This document shows positions 1-13,899 of a stretch of DNA of 64,000 nt, piece after piece. The notes under the pieces were generated by a model. It saw only the letters and a program-made list of their open reading frames with translations. It made no database searches and was not told the DNA's origin. Numbering within the stretch: the stretch's first letter is position 1; each line of letters opens with the position of its first letter. The translations under genes and the position numbers were made by a program. The DNA comes from Adiantum capillus-veneris (Eukaryota > Streptophyta > Polypodiopsida > Polypodiales > Pteridaceae), in assembly GCA_014529385.2 (NCBI GenBank), contig CM043960.1, positions 74,867,910 through 74,931,909 of the forward strand, given 5' to 3'.

Positions 1-157
1 CAGCAATGGAGAAGAGAGGAGAAGAGGAGACCTTGTGTTTGCAGGGACTAAAACTCACTCTCTACATGTGAGCCCACTTATTCTATTATGTACATAATGA
101 ATAAGTATAGTGGGCGGGGACTTGGCCTAACCGGCCACATGGGGCTTTACCCCAACA
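1..157 (-). repeat. 3' LTR (partial) of a small copia-type element
   Basis: This stretch is repeated at 8527-8682 with a few differences. On the minus strand it starts TGTTGGGGTAAAGCCCC and is preceded by a purine-rich tract (GTGGGAGGT, reverse complement at 158-166), as expected for a polypurine tract next to a 3' LTR. The outer end lies left of the window, so the target duplication cannot be checked. Confidence 0.75.
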
Positions 158-398
158 ACCTCCCACGTAAAGGCCAATGTGGCCGTGAGAGAGAAAACAA
201 AACCTGTACAAGGCCATCACAAGTATGACCTCAGCCAACGCCCACTGGCTCACTCAATCTGTGTGCATCTAGCTCTAATTGTAGAGGAAGTATAGAGCGA
301 TAGACACCATACTCCTCACCAAAGCCGCACACATCCTGCAGGTATCTCACCATATGCTACAAAGTGCCCCTATGCTCAAGCCCAACGTCAGTCACAGT

Positions 399-659
399 TT
401 AATCCTCAGCACTCAAGCCATCCATATCCGTCATCGTATCCACGAATGACATGCTCTGCTGCACAATTGTCTGCACAACTGGCTCAACATGCTCACAAAC
501 TGGAGCATCATGCAATCTATCCACAAAGGAGACATGCCTCGTCTCTCTGCATGGCTGCGTACTCACAAAGACTATGCCGTCTCGCACATGACGTACTCGC
601 ATCGCATGAATCGTGCCAACACTAGCACCTCTCGCTATGACTAGTTGTCTACGATGCAA
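399..659 (-). pseudogene. Copia gag-pre-integrase fragment
   Basis: An 86-residue open stretch lies downstream of the copia protease remnant on the same strand. It contains LVIARGASVGTIHAM, similar in layout to the start of the GAG-pre-integrase region of Ty1/copia polyproteins. The integrase core, RT and RNase H that should follow are absent: the 3' LTR begins about 240 bases further on. The element therefore ends its coding part here by deletion, or belongs to a gag-only derivative. Identification rests on position and weak motif resemblance. Confidence 0.45.
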
Positions 660-706
660 TCTGAAACTGTGCTCATCTAGCCCCTACCTGGCATCCTGTC
701 TCGTAA

Positions 707-1561
707 CTAACTCATAGAGATCAAGCTATGTGTCAAACCTGGCACATGGCGTACATCTCGCAACACATATGATGCACCACTCGGCAACAATACTCTGACA
801 TCTCCTGCACCAACTATGTCATGCACTAAACCATCAGCTAGACACACACGTCCAAGCATACCACTAGCATATGTTCTAAACCACTCATGACTAGACGTGA
901 CATGAAATCTAGCATTCACATCTAGTATCCAATGTGAAGGTAATGTGTCATCAAAAATCGACATAAGAAAGTCAAGAGTAAACATGAAAGCAAAGTCAAC
1001 ATCTCCGTCATGCGTAGGCACATACGCTACATTTTCTCCCACATCATCCAAAGTGATAGCATCCCTCTTGTGTTGTCTCCTGCGCTGTCTAATCCATCGA
1101 AAACAACGCCTACGTGCATGTCCTGTATGACTACAATGTCCTGTATGACTACAATGCCAACACACAACATCTCTATGTCTGCAAGATCGTCCTTTGACTG
1201 TAGACATCTCTCTATACTCATTTGTGCCAAAAGCATTGCACAATCTTTGCCATAACTCTCTAGGTGTACATGCATCCAAACCAATGCGATAGATAGACTC
1301 ACCAAGGTGTAACATGATCGTCGGGCGTGCAAGCTCATCCAAGTCCTCCCACTCATCGTCAGTCATAGACTCTGGCCAAGGATCCATGCCCTGTAGTGGC
1401 AACACTTGGCCCAACTGAGTCAATGCATCATGCATACCTGCTTTCCAATGCTCAAAGTTTGAACCATCAAACTTTGTATGGAAAAGCACAAACCCTAACA
1501 ATGATGTACATGCCAACTCCATGGCGATAACCTGTGACAAGACCAAGCACAAATCGATCAA
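707..1561 (-). pseudogene. Copia gag-protease remnant
   Basis: An open stretch of 284 residues with three recognisable parts. A UBN2-type gag segment (FDGSNFEHWKAGMHDALTQLG, about residues 30-50) comes first. A zinc knuckle follows near residue 135. Last comes a retropepsin segment near residue 211 (HWILDVNARFHVTSSHEWF), with LADGLVHDIVGAGDVRVLL and DVRHVPGLTHSLISMS after it. Two defects are visible. The knuckle reads CWHCSHTGHCSHTGHARRRC, with six residues repeated, and the protease has D-V-N where the family has D-S/T-G, so it should be inactive. There is an overlapping open frame at 1027-1356 in another register, so a frameshift is possible. In a live element this protein would form the particle core and cut the polyprotein. 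Confidence 0.8.
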
Positions 1562-3025
1562 CTGACAATAGCCAAAGCCTGGCTAACTCATACACCAAGT
1601 ACTGTCAAAATACAACATAAGCTGGCATAAGCTGTCTAAAAGAAGTGTCAACAAATATGGCAATCAATGTAACGAACAAGTGAGCAAAACTGCTCAAATG
1701 ATGCCAAAACAATCGCTCTAATCCAAGAGCTCTATGTGGTAATCGATGAAACTATCATCAACAATCTCCCTCTTGAAGAGATTACCACATATATGTCAAA
1801 TAACATGATCCGGTGAGCAAGCACTCTCACAATGCGATGCCAAAACACTATGGCAAAGCTACCACCGAGTACCAAATGCAATCAAAACACGATTTCAAAC
1901 CATGCGCATAAACAAATAATTTCGTTAAAAAAAATCGGGCAGAGTTTTGGTAGTATTTGGCTATCTAACCATAATAACCATACATGCCATAAACATGCTC
2001 AAAACCATGAGCAAATCATGCGCAAAATCCGCACTCAAGCATACATGAGCTGCCCTAAAGTCTCAACTCCGTAAACTTGAAAAACAATCCTGTAATCCGA
2101 AACAAAAAGTGCATCAACCACACTCTATAAGCGAGGCATATACTAGCATAAACTTGGATGCAAACTAACCAAAATATGACACAAATTGACGCTCAAAACA
2201 ACTGAAAATCAGCCCACATATGCCATTGCAAGGCGAAGCATATCATCCGCCGAAAAGCACACATCATGTGCATCCACAGGGCAATGTAAACGAGCATCAA
2301 GCATGTACCAAATGTGTAGCAAACGAGCATCCAAATCACCTGAACATTCAACTCACAATCATGCTATAAATGCTTGCAAATCTCTCTGCAGATCTGTGCA
2401 CCACACCTTCTCAAATCTGCTCAATCGCATAAGTCGATGCACATAACCTGTGATGAAGCCACTCTCAAATCCTGAGAGTCCACAAGAATGCATACATCCA
2501 CAAAGTGTTCTCAATGTATGCGCATAAATGTGTTGAAAATATCAACCCACACTCTCTTCACTGAGAGAAAAACATCAATGTGCAAAACAAGAGAATGATG
2601 AAAGCTCAATTCGAGCTCTCCGAATGTAGCAAATCACCACAATAGGCATACATAATCTTTAACTTTTCGAATACCCTGCATCCTGTTAGCCCGAGGAATC
2701 CCAAACTCCGAGCAAGTGTTTCTGAGCTAATACAAAATTGAGCGACATCTAGCAAAGCACCTTGAACATATCCATGTTATAAAATTGATGCAGCCCATGA
2801 TCAAGCAAGAAAGCATATTCAAAAGTACATTTTTACGATTTTTAACTTCACATATGCATCTTCTCCATCATCTATGTTTACGGCCTCCAAACATCACCTG
2901 TGCTTCCAAAATGTCAATGGATGCAAATATACATGGTCTCCCATAGGCCATCTATGGTCAACTTTCCAAAAACCAAAAGTCACGTAATGGTTTTGAAGAG
3001 TCAACTGTCCAAAAACCAGATAACT
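1562..3025. other. No gene seen; leader or inserted sequence
   Basis: Upstream of the copia gag there is about 1.5 kb of AT-rich sequence with only short, unconvincing open frames. I recognise no domain. It is either the element's leader or older inserted DNA. Confidence 0.5.
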
Positions 3026-3050
3026 CTTTTGGTGTGTCAATTGATTAATA

Positions 3051-3053
<3 letters not shown>
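3026..3053. repeat. Left arm of a 28-bp perfect inverted repeat
   Basis: These bases (CTTTTGGTGTGTC... to ...TTAATATCC) are the exact reverse complement of 6996-7023. A (CT)n tract begins 2 bases inside the left arm. No target-site duplication is visible outside the arms, so I do not call a transposon. Confidence 0.7.

Positions 3054-3054
<1 letters not shown>

Positions 3055-3122
<68 letters not shown>
3055..3122. repeat. (CT)n microsatellite
   Basis: About 34 uninterrupted dinucleotide units. Open frames reading through it as Leu-Ser repeats are artefacts. Confidence 0.98.
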
Positions 3123-3124
<2 letters not shown>

Positions 3125-3683
3125 CCTCCCATAGTCAAAGACTCAAATGTCATTTGCATTAATGATAAACACATGCGAGTATGAATGTAAAATCCCTACA
3201 AAATTCAAGTCCTAAAAAATATCTCTTAGTTCTTGGATATCTTTGTGGTCTTGCTAAACGCGACTATAACTAGAGCAACTTCAACACCAATAGCTCTTCC
3301 CATCTTGCACCCTTCCTCTAACAAATAGCCTTTCCTTGGGCTCTCTGATATTCAAATTGATTTGAAAATGTATTCTTATGTGCCTTTTTAGCCTTTGACG
3401 TGTGGATACTCTCCACAAAGAAGTCAACGTAGAACACGTATGCATCTCAGCCACAAGACCTTGGATGGAACCACACTTCATCCTTGGCTTATAGTAAATA
3501 TTGTCTAGATTCCAAATTACAAAACCATCTTTGATGATATTGGTGATGTCTTGCCATACTGAAAGTGAATTTGGCCAAGGAAATCTCATTGACCTCATTG
3601 GGATTGGGCCATCACACATTTGAGAATGCTGGCTACCAGGCACTTCTACAGCTTGAGAGAAACCATGGACTTCACGCGAGGTG

Positions 3684-3686
<3 letters not shown>

Positions 3687-3769
<83 letters not shown>
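3687..3769. repeat. Compound (CT)n(GT)n microsatellite
   Basis: About 15 CT units switch directly into about 26 GT units. Frames across it give Glu-Arg or Thr-His runs and are not coding. Confidence 0.98.
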
Positions 3770-3773
<4 letters not shown>

Positions 3774-4150
3774 GACACATACTTAGGCCCTCGCTCCGAT
3801 TCTATCGATAGAGAGTACGTGGAATGCAGCTTGACAATGGGGAACACTAGAATGGTATAACCTCTCTATCACACAAGTGTGGTAGATTCGTTATGCCATT
3901 TCCCTCTTGAATAACAGGTCTCGAGTTCAACTCTCCTCGTCCGGATAGATCTTTAAGGTCACTCGGGATAGTTCTTGTGTGTGTGGGTGTTTGGGTGTGC
4001 TAATAAAGAGGAAAATGGTATAATCTTTTTATCACCGAAGTGTGGTAGATTGGCTATGCCATTTCCCTCTTGAATAAGAGGTCTTGAGAACAAATCTCCT
4101 CGTTGGATAGATCTTTAAGGTCTCATAGTTTCCTACGAAGTTAAAATTCT

Positions 4151-4286
<136 letters not shown>

Positions 4287-4451
4287 CTTCATGCCAACTT
4301 CCTCTCCCTGCTCGCCGTCTCGTCCCCCACTACCTACGAGATTTCATGAGCCGTGATGCTATGAAATAAAGGCATCTTTGCCTGATTCTTGTATTTAATG
4401 AGAAAAAATGAATCGTGTGCACATACTGGGTTTATTTTTATGCAATGCAAA

Positions 4452-4510
4452 GCTCTCTCTCTCTCTCTCTCTCTCTAATATATAGATATATATATATATA
4501 TATATATATA
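4452..4510. repeat. Compound (CT)n(AT)n microsatellite
   Basis: Twelve CT units pass, with one interruption, into an AT-alternating tract that could extrude as a cruciform. Confidence 0.95.
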
Positions 4511-4614
4511 CGTGACTTGTCTAGGTTAGTGGAATGCATGGGAGCTCAATGTCGTGATGCTTGCTAGACCTCATGCACCGAGGAGAGCAGCCGTAAGAGG
4601 ATTCTCAAACCTGG

Positions 4615-4833
4615 CAGCTCCAAGAAGTTCCACAACATCAGCAACAGCACCATCATCAAATCTCTATGCGAGAAAGGACACCTCCACGAAGCTTTGGAAT
4701 CTCTCCTCTGCACACCTAGAAAGCCCCCTCTTGACGCATACCTTGCCCTCTTGAAGGCCTGCGTTACCAGACAATACTTGCCCATCACCTTGCTTGTTTA
4801 CACCCATCTCACCTTGAAAGTTTCCAACTTTGC

Positions 4834-4848
<15 letters not shown>
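4615..4848 (+). pseudogene. Pentatricopeptide-repeat (PPR) gene fragment
   Basis: One plus-strand frame reads STIIKSLCEKGHLHEALESL, then AYLALLKACVTRQYLPITLL. This is the usual opening of a plant P/PLS-type PPR protein: a helix-turn-helix with conserved I-K-x-L-C-x-x-G and A-Y-x-x-L-L-K-A-C. PPR proteins bind organelle RNA. Only about one and a half repeats survive before the frame runs into a (GA)n tract at 4837. Nothing downstream continues the protein. The piece lies inside the LTR-bounded unit, so it looks like a captured or residual host fragment. Confidence 0.6.

Positions 4849-4885
<37 letters not shown>
4837..4885. repeat. (GA)n microsatellite
   Basis: About 24 GA units interrupt the end of the PPR fragment. 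GA tracts on this strand and CT tracts elsewhere make this 8-kb segment unusually rich in purine/pyrimidine repeats. Confidence 0.97.
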
Positions 4886-4886
<1 letters not shown>

Positions 4887-4963
4887 CCATTGCCCCACCG
4901 CTGTCTTGCCAGCCAGCTGCTTGTTCTTGCTGGCGTCGAAGAGGTAACAGTCCAGGCAAACTA

Positions 4964-4999
4964 CCTGTAGCCATCCACGCCGGCGTGGATGGCTACAGG
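4964..4999. repeat. 36-bp perfect palindrome
   Basis: The left half CCTGTAGCCATCCACGCC is followed at once by its exact reverse complement, with no spacer. It ends 3 bases before the target-site duplication of the Mutator-like element that starts at 5012. The right half resembles sequence at 6321-6346 and 6479-6500. Confidence 0.9.
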
Positions 5000-5011
5000 C
5001 AGTTCATTTTT

Positions 5012-6260
<1,249 letters not shown>

Positions 6261-6302
6261 TTCATTTTTTGAACGGTCGTGCCAATGTTTGCAGGAGTGA
6301 CG

Positions 6303-6577
6303 GGTAAAGATTTCCATTCCACGCCGGCACGGATGGCTATAGGCAATTCCATTATGCACCAAATAGTTTCCTTGTTACATGTGGCACTCATACAAGGCAA
6401 ATGAAACAACCCCGCTAGCTGCCTGTAGAAACTCATAGGTAAAGATTTCCATTAGAAACTTGCATGTATCCATTCGCACCGGTTTAGATGGCTACAGACA
6501 CTTCCATTATGTACCAAATAACTTTCTTGTCACATGTGGGTACTCTTACAAGGCAAGTTGAACACCCTAGCTAACAC
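6303..6577. repeat. Two tandem units of about 135 bp
   Basis: GGTAAAGATTTCCATT at 6303 recurs at 6438. Both units contain a version of GGATGGCTATAGGCA, then ATTATGCACCAAATA, then ACATGTGG and ACAAGGCAA. A third, weaker resemblance lies near 7175-7210. Confidence 0.8.
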
Positions 6578-6579
6578 AC

Positions 6580-8065
<1,486 letters not shown>

Positions 8066-8474
8066 TGCTCGCTCGATTTTCTCCTTGCTCGAAAATATTC
8101 GCTCGCAATACGGTAGGACTCGTTAGCCCATATCTTCTAAACCTTAGTTGTAGACCACGTGAAAATGATTTGGAATCGCGGGAATGGACCTGAAATGTGC
8201 TGTTTTTACAGGTCAAAACAGATCTGTAAAAATCTGCAGTTGTGTACCCTAGACATGCAGGCAGGCTGAGTGACGTATCTCAAAATAGGTAAAGATTTTG
8301 AAAAAACTTTCTTCTGTAAAGTTAAAGAGGACAAAAAATTGGAAGAATTCGCGAGAATTTGCTTGAATGAAGACGTTTTGGTAGGCCAAAACAGATATGC
8401 AAAAATGTGCTACAGTTTTTGTTGCTTCTCTGTCTGCTTCCCCGCTGAGCTCCAATGGTGCTCCCAATCCCTGA

Positions 8475-8486
8475 GATCTGATACCA
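8475..8486 (-). promoter_or_regulatory. Primer-binding site of the first copia-type unit
   Basis: On the minus strand this reads TGGTATCAGATC, one base away from TGGTATCAGAGC, the initiator-Met tRNA primer site common in plant copia elements. It lies 2 bases inside the LTR at 8489-8682, which fixes the unit's orientation as minus. Confidence 0.75.
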
Positions 8487-8488
8487 GT

Positions 8489-8682
8489 TGAAGTGCACGA
8501 GTGATAGTATGTGAGAGTGTGTGTGCAGCAATGGAGAAGAGAGGAGAAGAGGAGACCTTGTGTTTGCAGGGGCTAATACTCACTCTCTACATGTGAGCCC
8601 CCTTATTCTATTATGTACATAATGCATAAGTATAGTGGGCAGACACCTGGCCTAATCAGCCACATGGGGCTTTACCCCAACA
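8489..8682 (-). repeat. 5' LTR of the first copia-type unit
   Basis: A 194-bp sequence with TG...CA ends whose right part matches 1-157. It pairs with the primer-binding site on its inner side. A short LTR suits copia. Together with the left LTR it bounds about 8.3 kb. Confidence 0.8.
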
Positions 8683-8992
8683 GATGCCTCAGCTACACCT
8701 CTTTAGCCTTTGGCAGGAACAAAAATGATGTGAATGCAAATCAAAATGTATTCTATTCTCTCAAAATGTTTTTAGCATTTGAAGGTGAGGCCTATAAGCG
8801 TGATTTTGCCCACGGCCATCAAATGAAACCCCCATCGTTGATCCCCTTGATATCATTGGCATATCATGTAGAGAGGAGGAACGTTCCACCACGGGCATAA
8901 TCAGAGCCATTTTGCAAGCAAGGGCAGCTAGAGCTAAGCTTGGTCCATATGAATTTTGAAGGTGTTCGAGGATTTCGTCTTGTTGCTCACAA

Positions 8993-9037
<45 letters not shown>
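8993..9037. repeat. Poly-G tract, 45 bases
   Basis: An uninterrupted run of G. The apparent poly-proline protein on the minus strand is an artefact. Such runs can form G-quadruplexes and their length is often misread in assembly. Confidence 0.95.
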
Positions 9038-9038
<1 letters not shown>

Positions 9039-9398
9039 GTAAGAGTGCTTTTTTTAAACTCTGCCAAAATTGGCATATTTGGAAAAGAGTGGCAAGGATA
9101 GAATACGAAGGTATTGCCCTTAAGTGAAAAACTCCTAGAAGAGAATGGATTGTTGACAACAACCTCATGCCGTAGACAATGCCATTGGTAACATTATCGC
9201 ACTAATGGCTCCAAAAAAAAAAAGCAGCATTTCTTCCAAGATGCCTCATACGTAGTCAATGTCATGGTTGCCCATGTAGTGAGAGGAGCCACTCACCATC
9301 ACACAAATCCTCTGGGTTAGACATTATATTGCACAAAAATCGGAGTGGACAAGTCATGAGTTGTTGGAAAATCTTGAGGAGTTAGAAAAATTAGAGGA

Positions 9399-9763
9399 GT
9401 GGTGTCTTGTGGCTATAGATCATATCTATCTAAAGAAACACAAGAAAAACAGTTCTTTGATTCTAAACTAAGGAATTCAAAAAGGGTGATGTGGTACTCA
9501 TATACTCCCTGCTTAAACAACACATCCCTAAATCGAAGAAAAATGGGAGTGGACCATTTATCATTCAAGACATCTCACCAGTTGTGGTAGTGCAATTATC
9601 AGCTTTAGATGGGGACGTAATGGCCAACTGGATTAATGGATGTCATTTGTGCAAATATTATCTACTACTGAACAATGAGATCTTGGACAAGATCATGGAC
9701 CTAGAGAAAAGAAGCAATGGAAGCACGAGAAAATTGATCATGCCCAAAAAGAAGCTCGAATGA
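9399..9763 (+). pseudogene. Ty3/gypsy integrase C-terminal remnant
   Basis: Read across two overlapping frames, this gives KGDVVLIYSLLKQHIPKSKKNGSGPFIIQDISPV, then VQLSALDGDVMANWINGCHL. That is the layout of the GPY/F module at the end of gypsy integrases: K-G-D-x-V-L-x-Y, G-P-F, and an L-D-G turn before N-G-x-x-L. This module helps bind DNA and target insertion. Everything upstream in the integrase is missing or unrecognisable, and a frameshift lies near 9490. It belongs to an older plus-strand gypsy element. Confidence 0.65.
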
Positions 9764-9948
9764 GGATTTTAAAGTGGAAGGCTTCAAAGAAACAAGAAGC
9801 TAAATGGCATTCACATATTGTTCAATTCCATCCTACAGATGATTGCTTGAGATAATGGATGTTAGAATACTTTTTGGCTCATACCTGTTCATGTTTCAAA
9901 GATAATTCACAAATGGTTGATATGAAAAAAGTTGGAATTTGTGACAAT

Positions 9949-10336
9949 AGTGCAATCTAAATGTGACTCTATTTAATGTAAAGCCACATGTGTTACCATA
10001 TATGTGGTAGTGATGTGTGTGAACACACTTGGAATTGCCGAGGCATTTGTTCCCTCACTAGGAGGTTTTTTCCTTGTGCATTGTATATACGTCCAACATT
10101 CTAGGGCTAGCTTATCTTTCCATTGTGCACTACTCTATCATGTGCCTTAAGCTTCTTCATCTTTTCCAAGCACTTAGAATTTCCAAGGCATTTGTTCCCT
10201 CACTAGGAGGTTTTTTCCCCGTGCATTTTATATACGCCCATCATTCTAGGGCTAACTTATCTTTCCATTGTGCACTACTCTATTGTGTGCCTTAAGCTTC
10301 GTCATCTTTTCCAAGTTGTGTGTGTTCCCCTGCAAC
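9949..10336 (+). repeat. Possible 3' LTR with an internal tandem duplication
   Basis: Downstream of the integrase tail the sequence starts TGTGACAATAG and ends CCCCTGCA, which would fit an LTR of about 388 bp, but no second copy is in the window. Inside it a 145-bp unit is repeated in tandem (10026-10170 and 10171-10315, about 90% alike). The tandem repeat is certain; the LTR call is tentative. Confidence 0.4.
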
Positions 10337-10337
10337 C

Positions 10338-11757
10338 TGGTACTTAGTTAACCAGGCATGAACAATAATTTTGCAAGAGAGAGAGTTTAGATAACATGAC
10401 AATAGTTGAGGACCGGATTCATATGGAGCCGGTCCCCCCTCCAATAGGCATTCGTATTATAGATTTTCCCATCAAGAGAGACTTGGTACAATACAATCTT
10501 TGTGTTCCTTATGACCTACGTGATGCAATGAAGATGGAAAGCTTCATGCATCACAAGCATAACATAAACTTGTACAAAGAATTAACTATCCCAAGCCTCA
10601 GTCCCAAGGCCTCAAACACCTTCGAAGGTGGAGAGAGCTAGCGGGGAATGATGATAGAGAAGAGGAAGAAGAAACATTCCATAGGAGCAAGAAATAGTTC
10701 CTCACTTATCATTACTCTTCTTGCTAGCATACATAATAGCATAGTAATGAAGATGGAGAAGATGGCAAGCTTAAGCATTGAAGCATGACTCTTGGTTGGA
10801 TTTGCATTCCATAGCCAAGAGTGTTGGTGTAGGCTTTCACTCTCACAAGCTTGGAGAATGAGGTGGTGTTCCTCAACTTTCACCAAGTGAGAATGGCCTT
10901 GCAAATGAGTGTGTGTGTGGAGTATATCCCCCTAGCACCCCCCTTCCTTGCTTTGGGAAAATTTTCTACATGCTGCAAGCTCATTGGACCCCTCTCCTCT
11001 TAGCCAATCACATGCAGCATGCAGTCAAGCACATGGGTAGTCTTTTGACAAGTGTCCTCCTTACCCCTTAGAGAGAGAGAGAGAGAGATCTTGAAAATAT
11101 TTGGATATTTGTTAGATGGAAGTAGAAGCTCATTAGACCCCTCTTTAGCGCAACCAATAGCATTCAAGCACACCATGTGGTTAAGCTTAGTGAGAGTCTG
11201 ACATGTGTCCCATGTGATATTTTAGAATTCCCCTAACTTTGAGATTTTTATGCATAGGAAGTTTCTCAAGTAACTTCCTCATTAAGTGTGTAGGTTCTCT
11301 TTTTGACTCAAGCATCTTACCCCCCATGCATAGGAAGCTTCTCAAGCAACTTCCTCATTAAATGCGACAAGTACCTCAAGTACCTGAGTCATCAAGCATG
11401 ACGAGCACCTTAGGTGGAGTTCCCACCTCAAGCACAACCCTAGCTTGCTTAAGTGTAGGTCGGGTTTCCACCTCAAGCTCAGACCTAGCTTGCTTAAGGT
11501 CAAAGGACTTTTATTACTAACCATCGGAGGTCTTTAATGAAGCAAACCCTAAGGTCTTTTAAGCTTCATTAGTTAACCTTGCTCTTTGGTAGACTATCTC
11601 TCATTTGGGCCCCTTTACCATTGGCCCCGTGTTGAGATAGATCCGTAAGCACATGTCTATATTCTAACCCTTGTTCTCGTTTATAATCCCATATTAAATT
11701 ATCAGTTTAATATGAGAGAATCATTTGGGTTGGTTAGATATTATATATTTAATGACA
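10338..11757 (-). repeat. 3' LTR of a chromovirus (outer end missing)
   Basis: 1420 bp that match 17005-18424 closely, with equal overall length. On the minus strand it starts TGTCATTAAATATATAAT. The last 121 bases of the LTR (present at 16884-17004) are missing here, and the sequence abuts unrelated DNA at 10337. Confidence 0.9.
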
Positions 11758-11772
11758 TTACCTCTCTCTTGA
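11758..11772 (-). promoter_or_regulatory. Polypurine tract of the chromovirus
   Basis: On the minus strand AAGAGAGAGGTAA lies directly before the 3' LTR start TGTCATT. This is the plus-strand primer position in LTR retrotransposons. Confidence 0.7.
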
Positions 11773-12189
11773 AATCATAGTCGTCCTTGACTATGAGGTA
11801 AAAGAGATAAAGTCATAGTCATTAGTCAATTTGTCTTAGCGGGTAGAGGATCCCTTTTGTACCCTACAACATCATTCCAAGATGGATGACTAATCCATTT
11901 GGTGCTTGGGAGACATAGCTACCGCAAGCATGTCTGCTCTTTAGTCCATTTCATCCTCCCAAGTAGAGTGACGAATTCTACATGGGGTTTGAGAGACGTC
12001 ATCATCCCAAACATGATTTTAAGCATGCATACTTCTTAAATTTCTGCACAATAAAAAGAGAACTAGTCTTATATGACAAAAAAAATTTTCATTTAAAATG
12101 CATTTCATATGCTTACTCTAGTGAAGCATTGTAAGCATTCACAAGGTTCATATTGTCCTTAAGCTAGGTTCCAGCATCTTAAAACGGAT

Positions 12190-13290
12190 AATTCTTTAAC
12201 TTAATAAGATATCGTCAGATAATCTTGCCGTTTCTTAATACCTTGTCTTCATGTCATAGGATGGACTTAGATTGAAGTACTTCTTCTTGATCTTTGATTT
12301 TTGGAGGGTCTGCAACTATTACTTCTTTTGATGGTGCTCCTTTGTAAGGCTTATGTAGGTTCTCATGGAAAACATTGTGCATGAGCCAATGGTTGGGCAA
12401 CGTCAATTGATAAGCCATCTCATTGAATGGCTTAGGAATTTTAAGGACCATAGTATCTTTTTGCTAGTTTAGCATCATACTCTTGGTGGTCCGTAGGAGT
12501 CTCGCCCGTAGTATGCCTTTGATGAGCCTTGAGGAACTTTAGCAAGACCCAATCATTTTCCATAAAGGCTAATACTCTTTTGTGCTTATTAGCAACAACC
12601 CTTTTTGCCTTTCCTGTGAGATGGATATAGCCCCTTTAATCTTTGGAAAAAGATTCATGTAGGTCTCGGCTATATTCATCAACAGCAAAGATCTTCCCAT
12701 GTACTTTTAGTAGTAAGGGACTTCAGGATCTTCCTTCTTTAACCTCAAAAGGTACTTTTCCCATAGAAGTATGTACAATATCATTGTACGCATACTCTAT
12801 AAGAGGTAGGTACTTCTATCATTGAGAACATTGATCTACTTCCATGACATAGGCTTTTAGTATATCAAGAATCATTAGATTAGTTATTTTGCTTTGGTCA
12901 TCCGTTTGTGGATGATAGGCCGAAAGAGAAATTTAATCTACTTAGTAGATTCTCAAGGAGACTCTTCTAGAACTTACTGGTCATTCTAGGATCTTTGTCC
13001 GACACTATGGATGTTGGAAATCCATGATGCTTGAAAATTTGAGATCTGAAGAGGGTTGCCATTTGATGTGTCTTAATAGTCTTTTTGACAAGCATAGAGT
13101 GTGTTTTCTTGTTAAGCATGTCGACGACTGAAACAATCCAAGTTGCTTCTCTCGATCAATTTTCAACTTTTGGTATACCACGCATTTTGAAACATACTCT
13201 TGTATGTTTACTTTTCATGGTAGACCAACAAAAATACATTTCTACTCCTCGAAGAGTAGACTATGGAATCCTTCTTTGCCCCGCATAAGG
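12190..13290 (-). pseudogene. Chromovirus integrase and chromodomain remnant
   Basis: The clearest part (12254-12451) reads AYQLTLPNHWLMHNVFHENL and KPYKGAPSKEVIVADPPKI, then DQEEVLQSKSIL. This is the GPY/F-like end of a chromovirus integrase leading into a chromodomain. Translation continues past a stop as DKVLRNGKII and YLIKLKNYPF, a decayed chromodomain. Chromodomains steer integration to marked chromatin. The zinc-binding start (YESHTSPYAGQRRIP) is at 13261-13305. The catalytic core between is broken by several stops and shifts. Confidence 0.75.
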
Positions 13291-13773
13291 AGAAGTATGG
13301 GATTCATACATGACTTTTGTATTGTATGGGTGATTAACACATAGCCTATTGCCGTTTGCAAGGTAACCATCCTTCAAGGTGAATGGTTCTTGTTTCTTCC
13401 CTATTACAAAGGCTGTAATTACATACTTAAAGTCTTGGTCAGTAGCATACTCATCTATCATAAAAGATAGATCATTGTGAGTTGCTATAAACACCACATT
13501 TACCTTTGGTCGTTGAGAAAGTGCATTGACCACTTGATTGTGCTTGCCAACGATGTGAGCAATATGAAATTTAAACTGCAAAAGAAAATTTTCCCACCTC
13601 ATTTGTTTGTCGGAGAGCTTGGTTTGCATCATGAAGTTCTTGAGGCTTTGTGATCCATTCGCAGGATGAATGGAGTCCCCAATAGACAATGTTTCCACGT
13701 GTTTAGGGCATATAGAATAGATAGTAGCTCTTTTTCGTATTTGCCTTATCGAAGTTGAGTCTTTGACTCTCAT
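13261..13773 (-). pseudogene. Chromovirus RNase H remnant
   Basis: An open stretch of 170 residues contains TKLSDKQMRWENFLLQFKF, then IVGKHNQVVNALSQRP. This is the C-terminal half of the gypsy RNase H domain, where family members have L-S-x-R-x-x-R-W and G-x-x-N-x-V-A-D-x-L-S-R. Here N-A-L-S replaces A-D-A-L-S, so the conserved Asp is lost. The end runs into the zinc-binding region of integrase. Confidence 0.8.
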
Positions 13774-13899
13774 ATGCTATGGCATGCCCTTCTTGAACCA
13801 AAATAGCTCCAAGTCAATTACCACAAGCATTACATTGGACCTCAAATTACTTTGAGAGATCTAACAGTGTGATCACACATTGAGCGATAAGATTCTCCT

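Noticed and set aside
8761-9168. Protein with a run of 15 prolines
   Set aside because: The run is the poly-G tract read on the other strand. The flanks are not coding.
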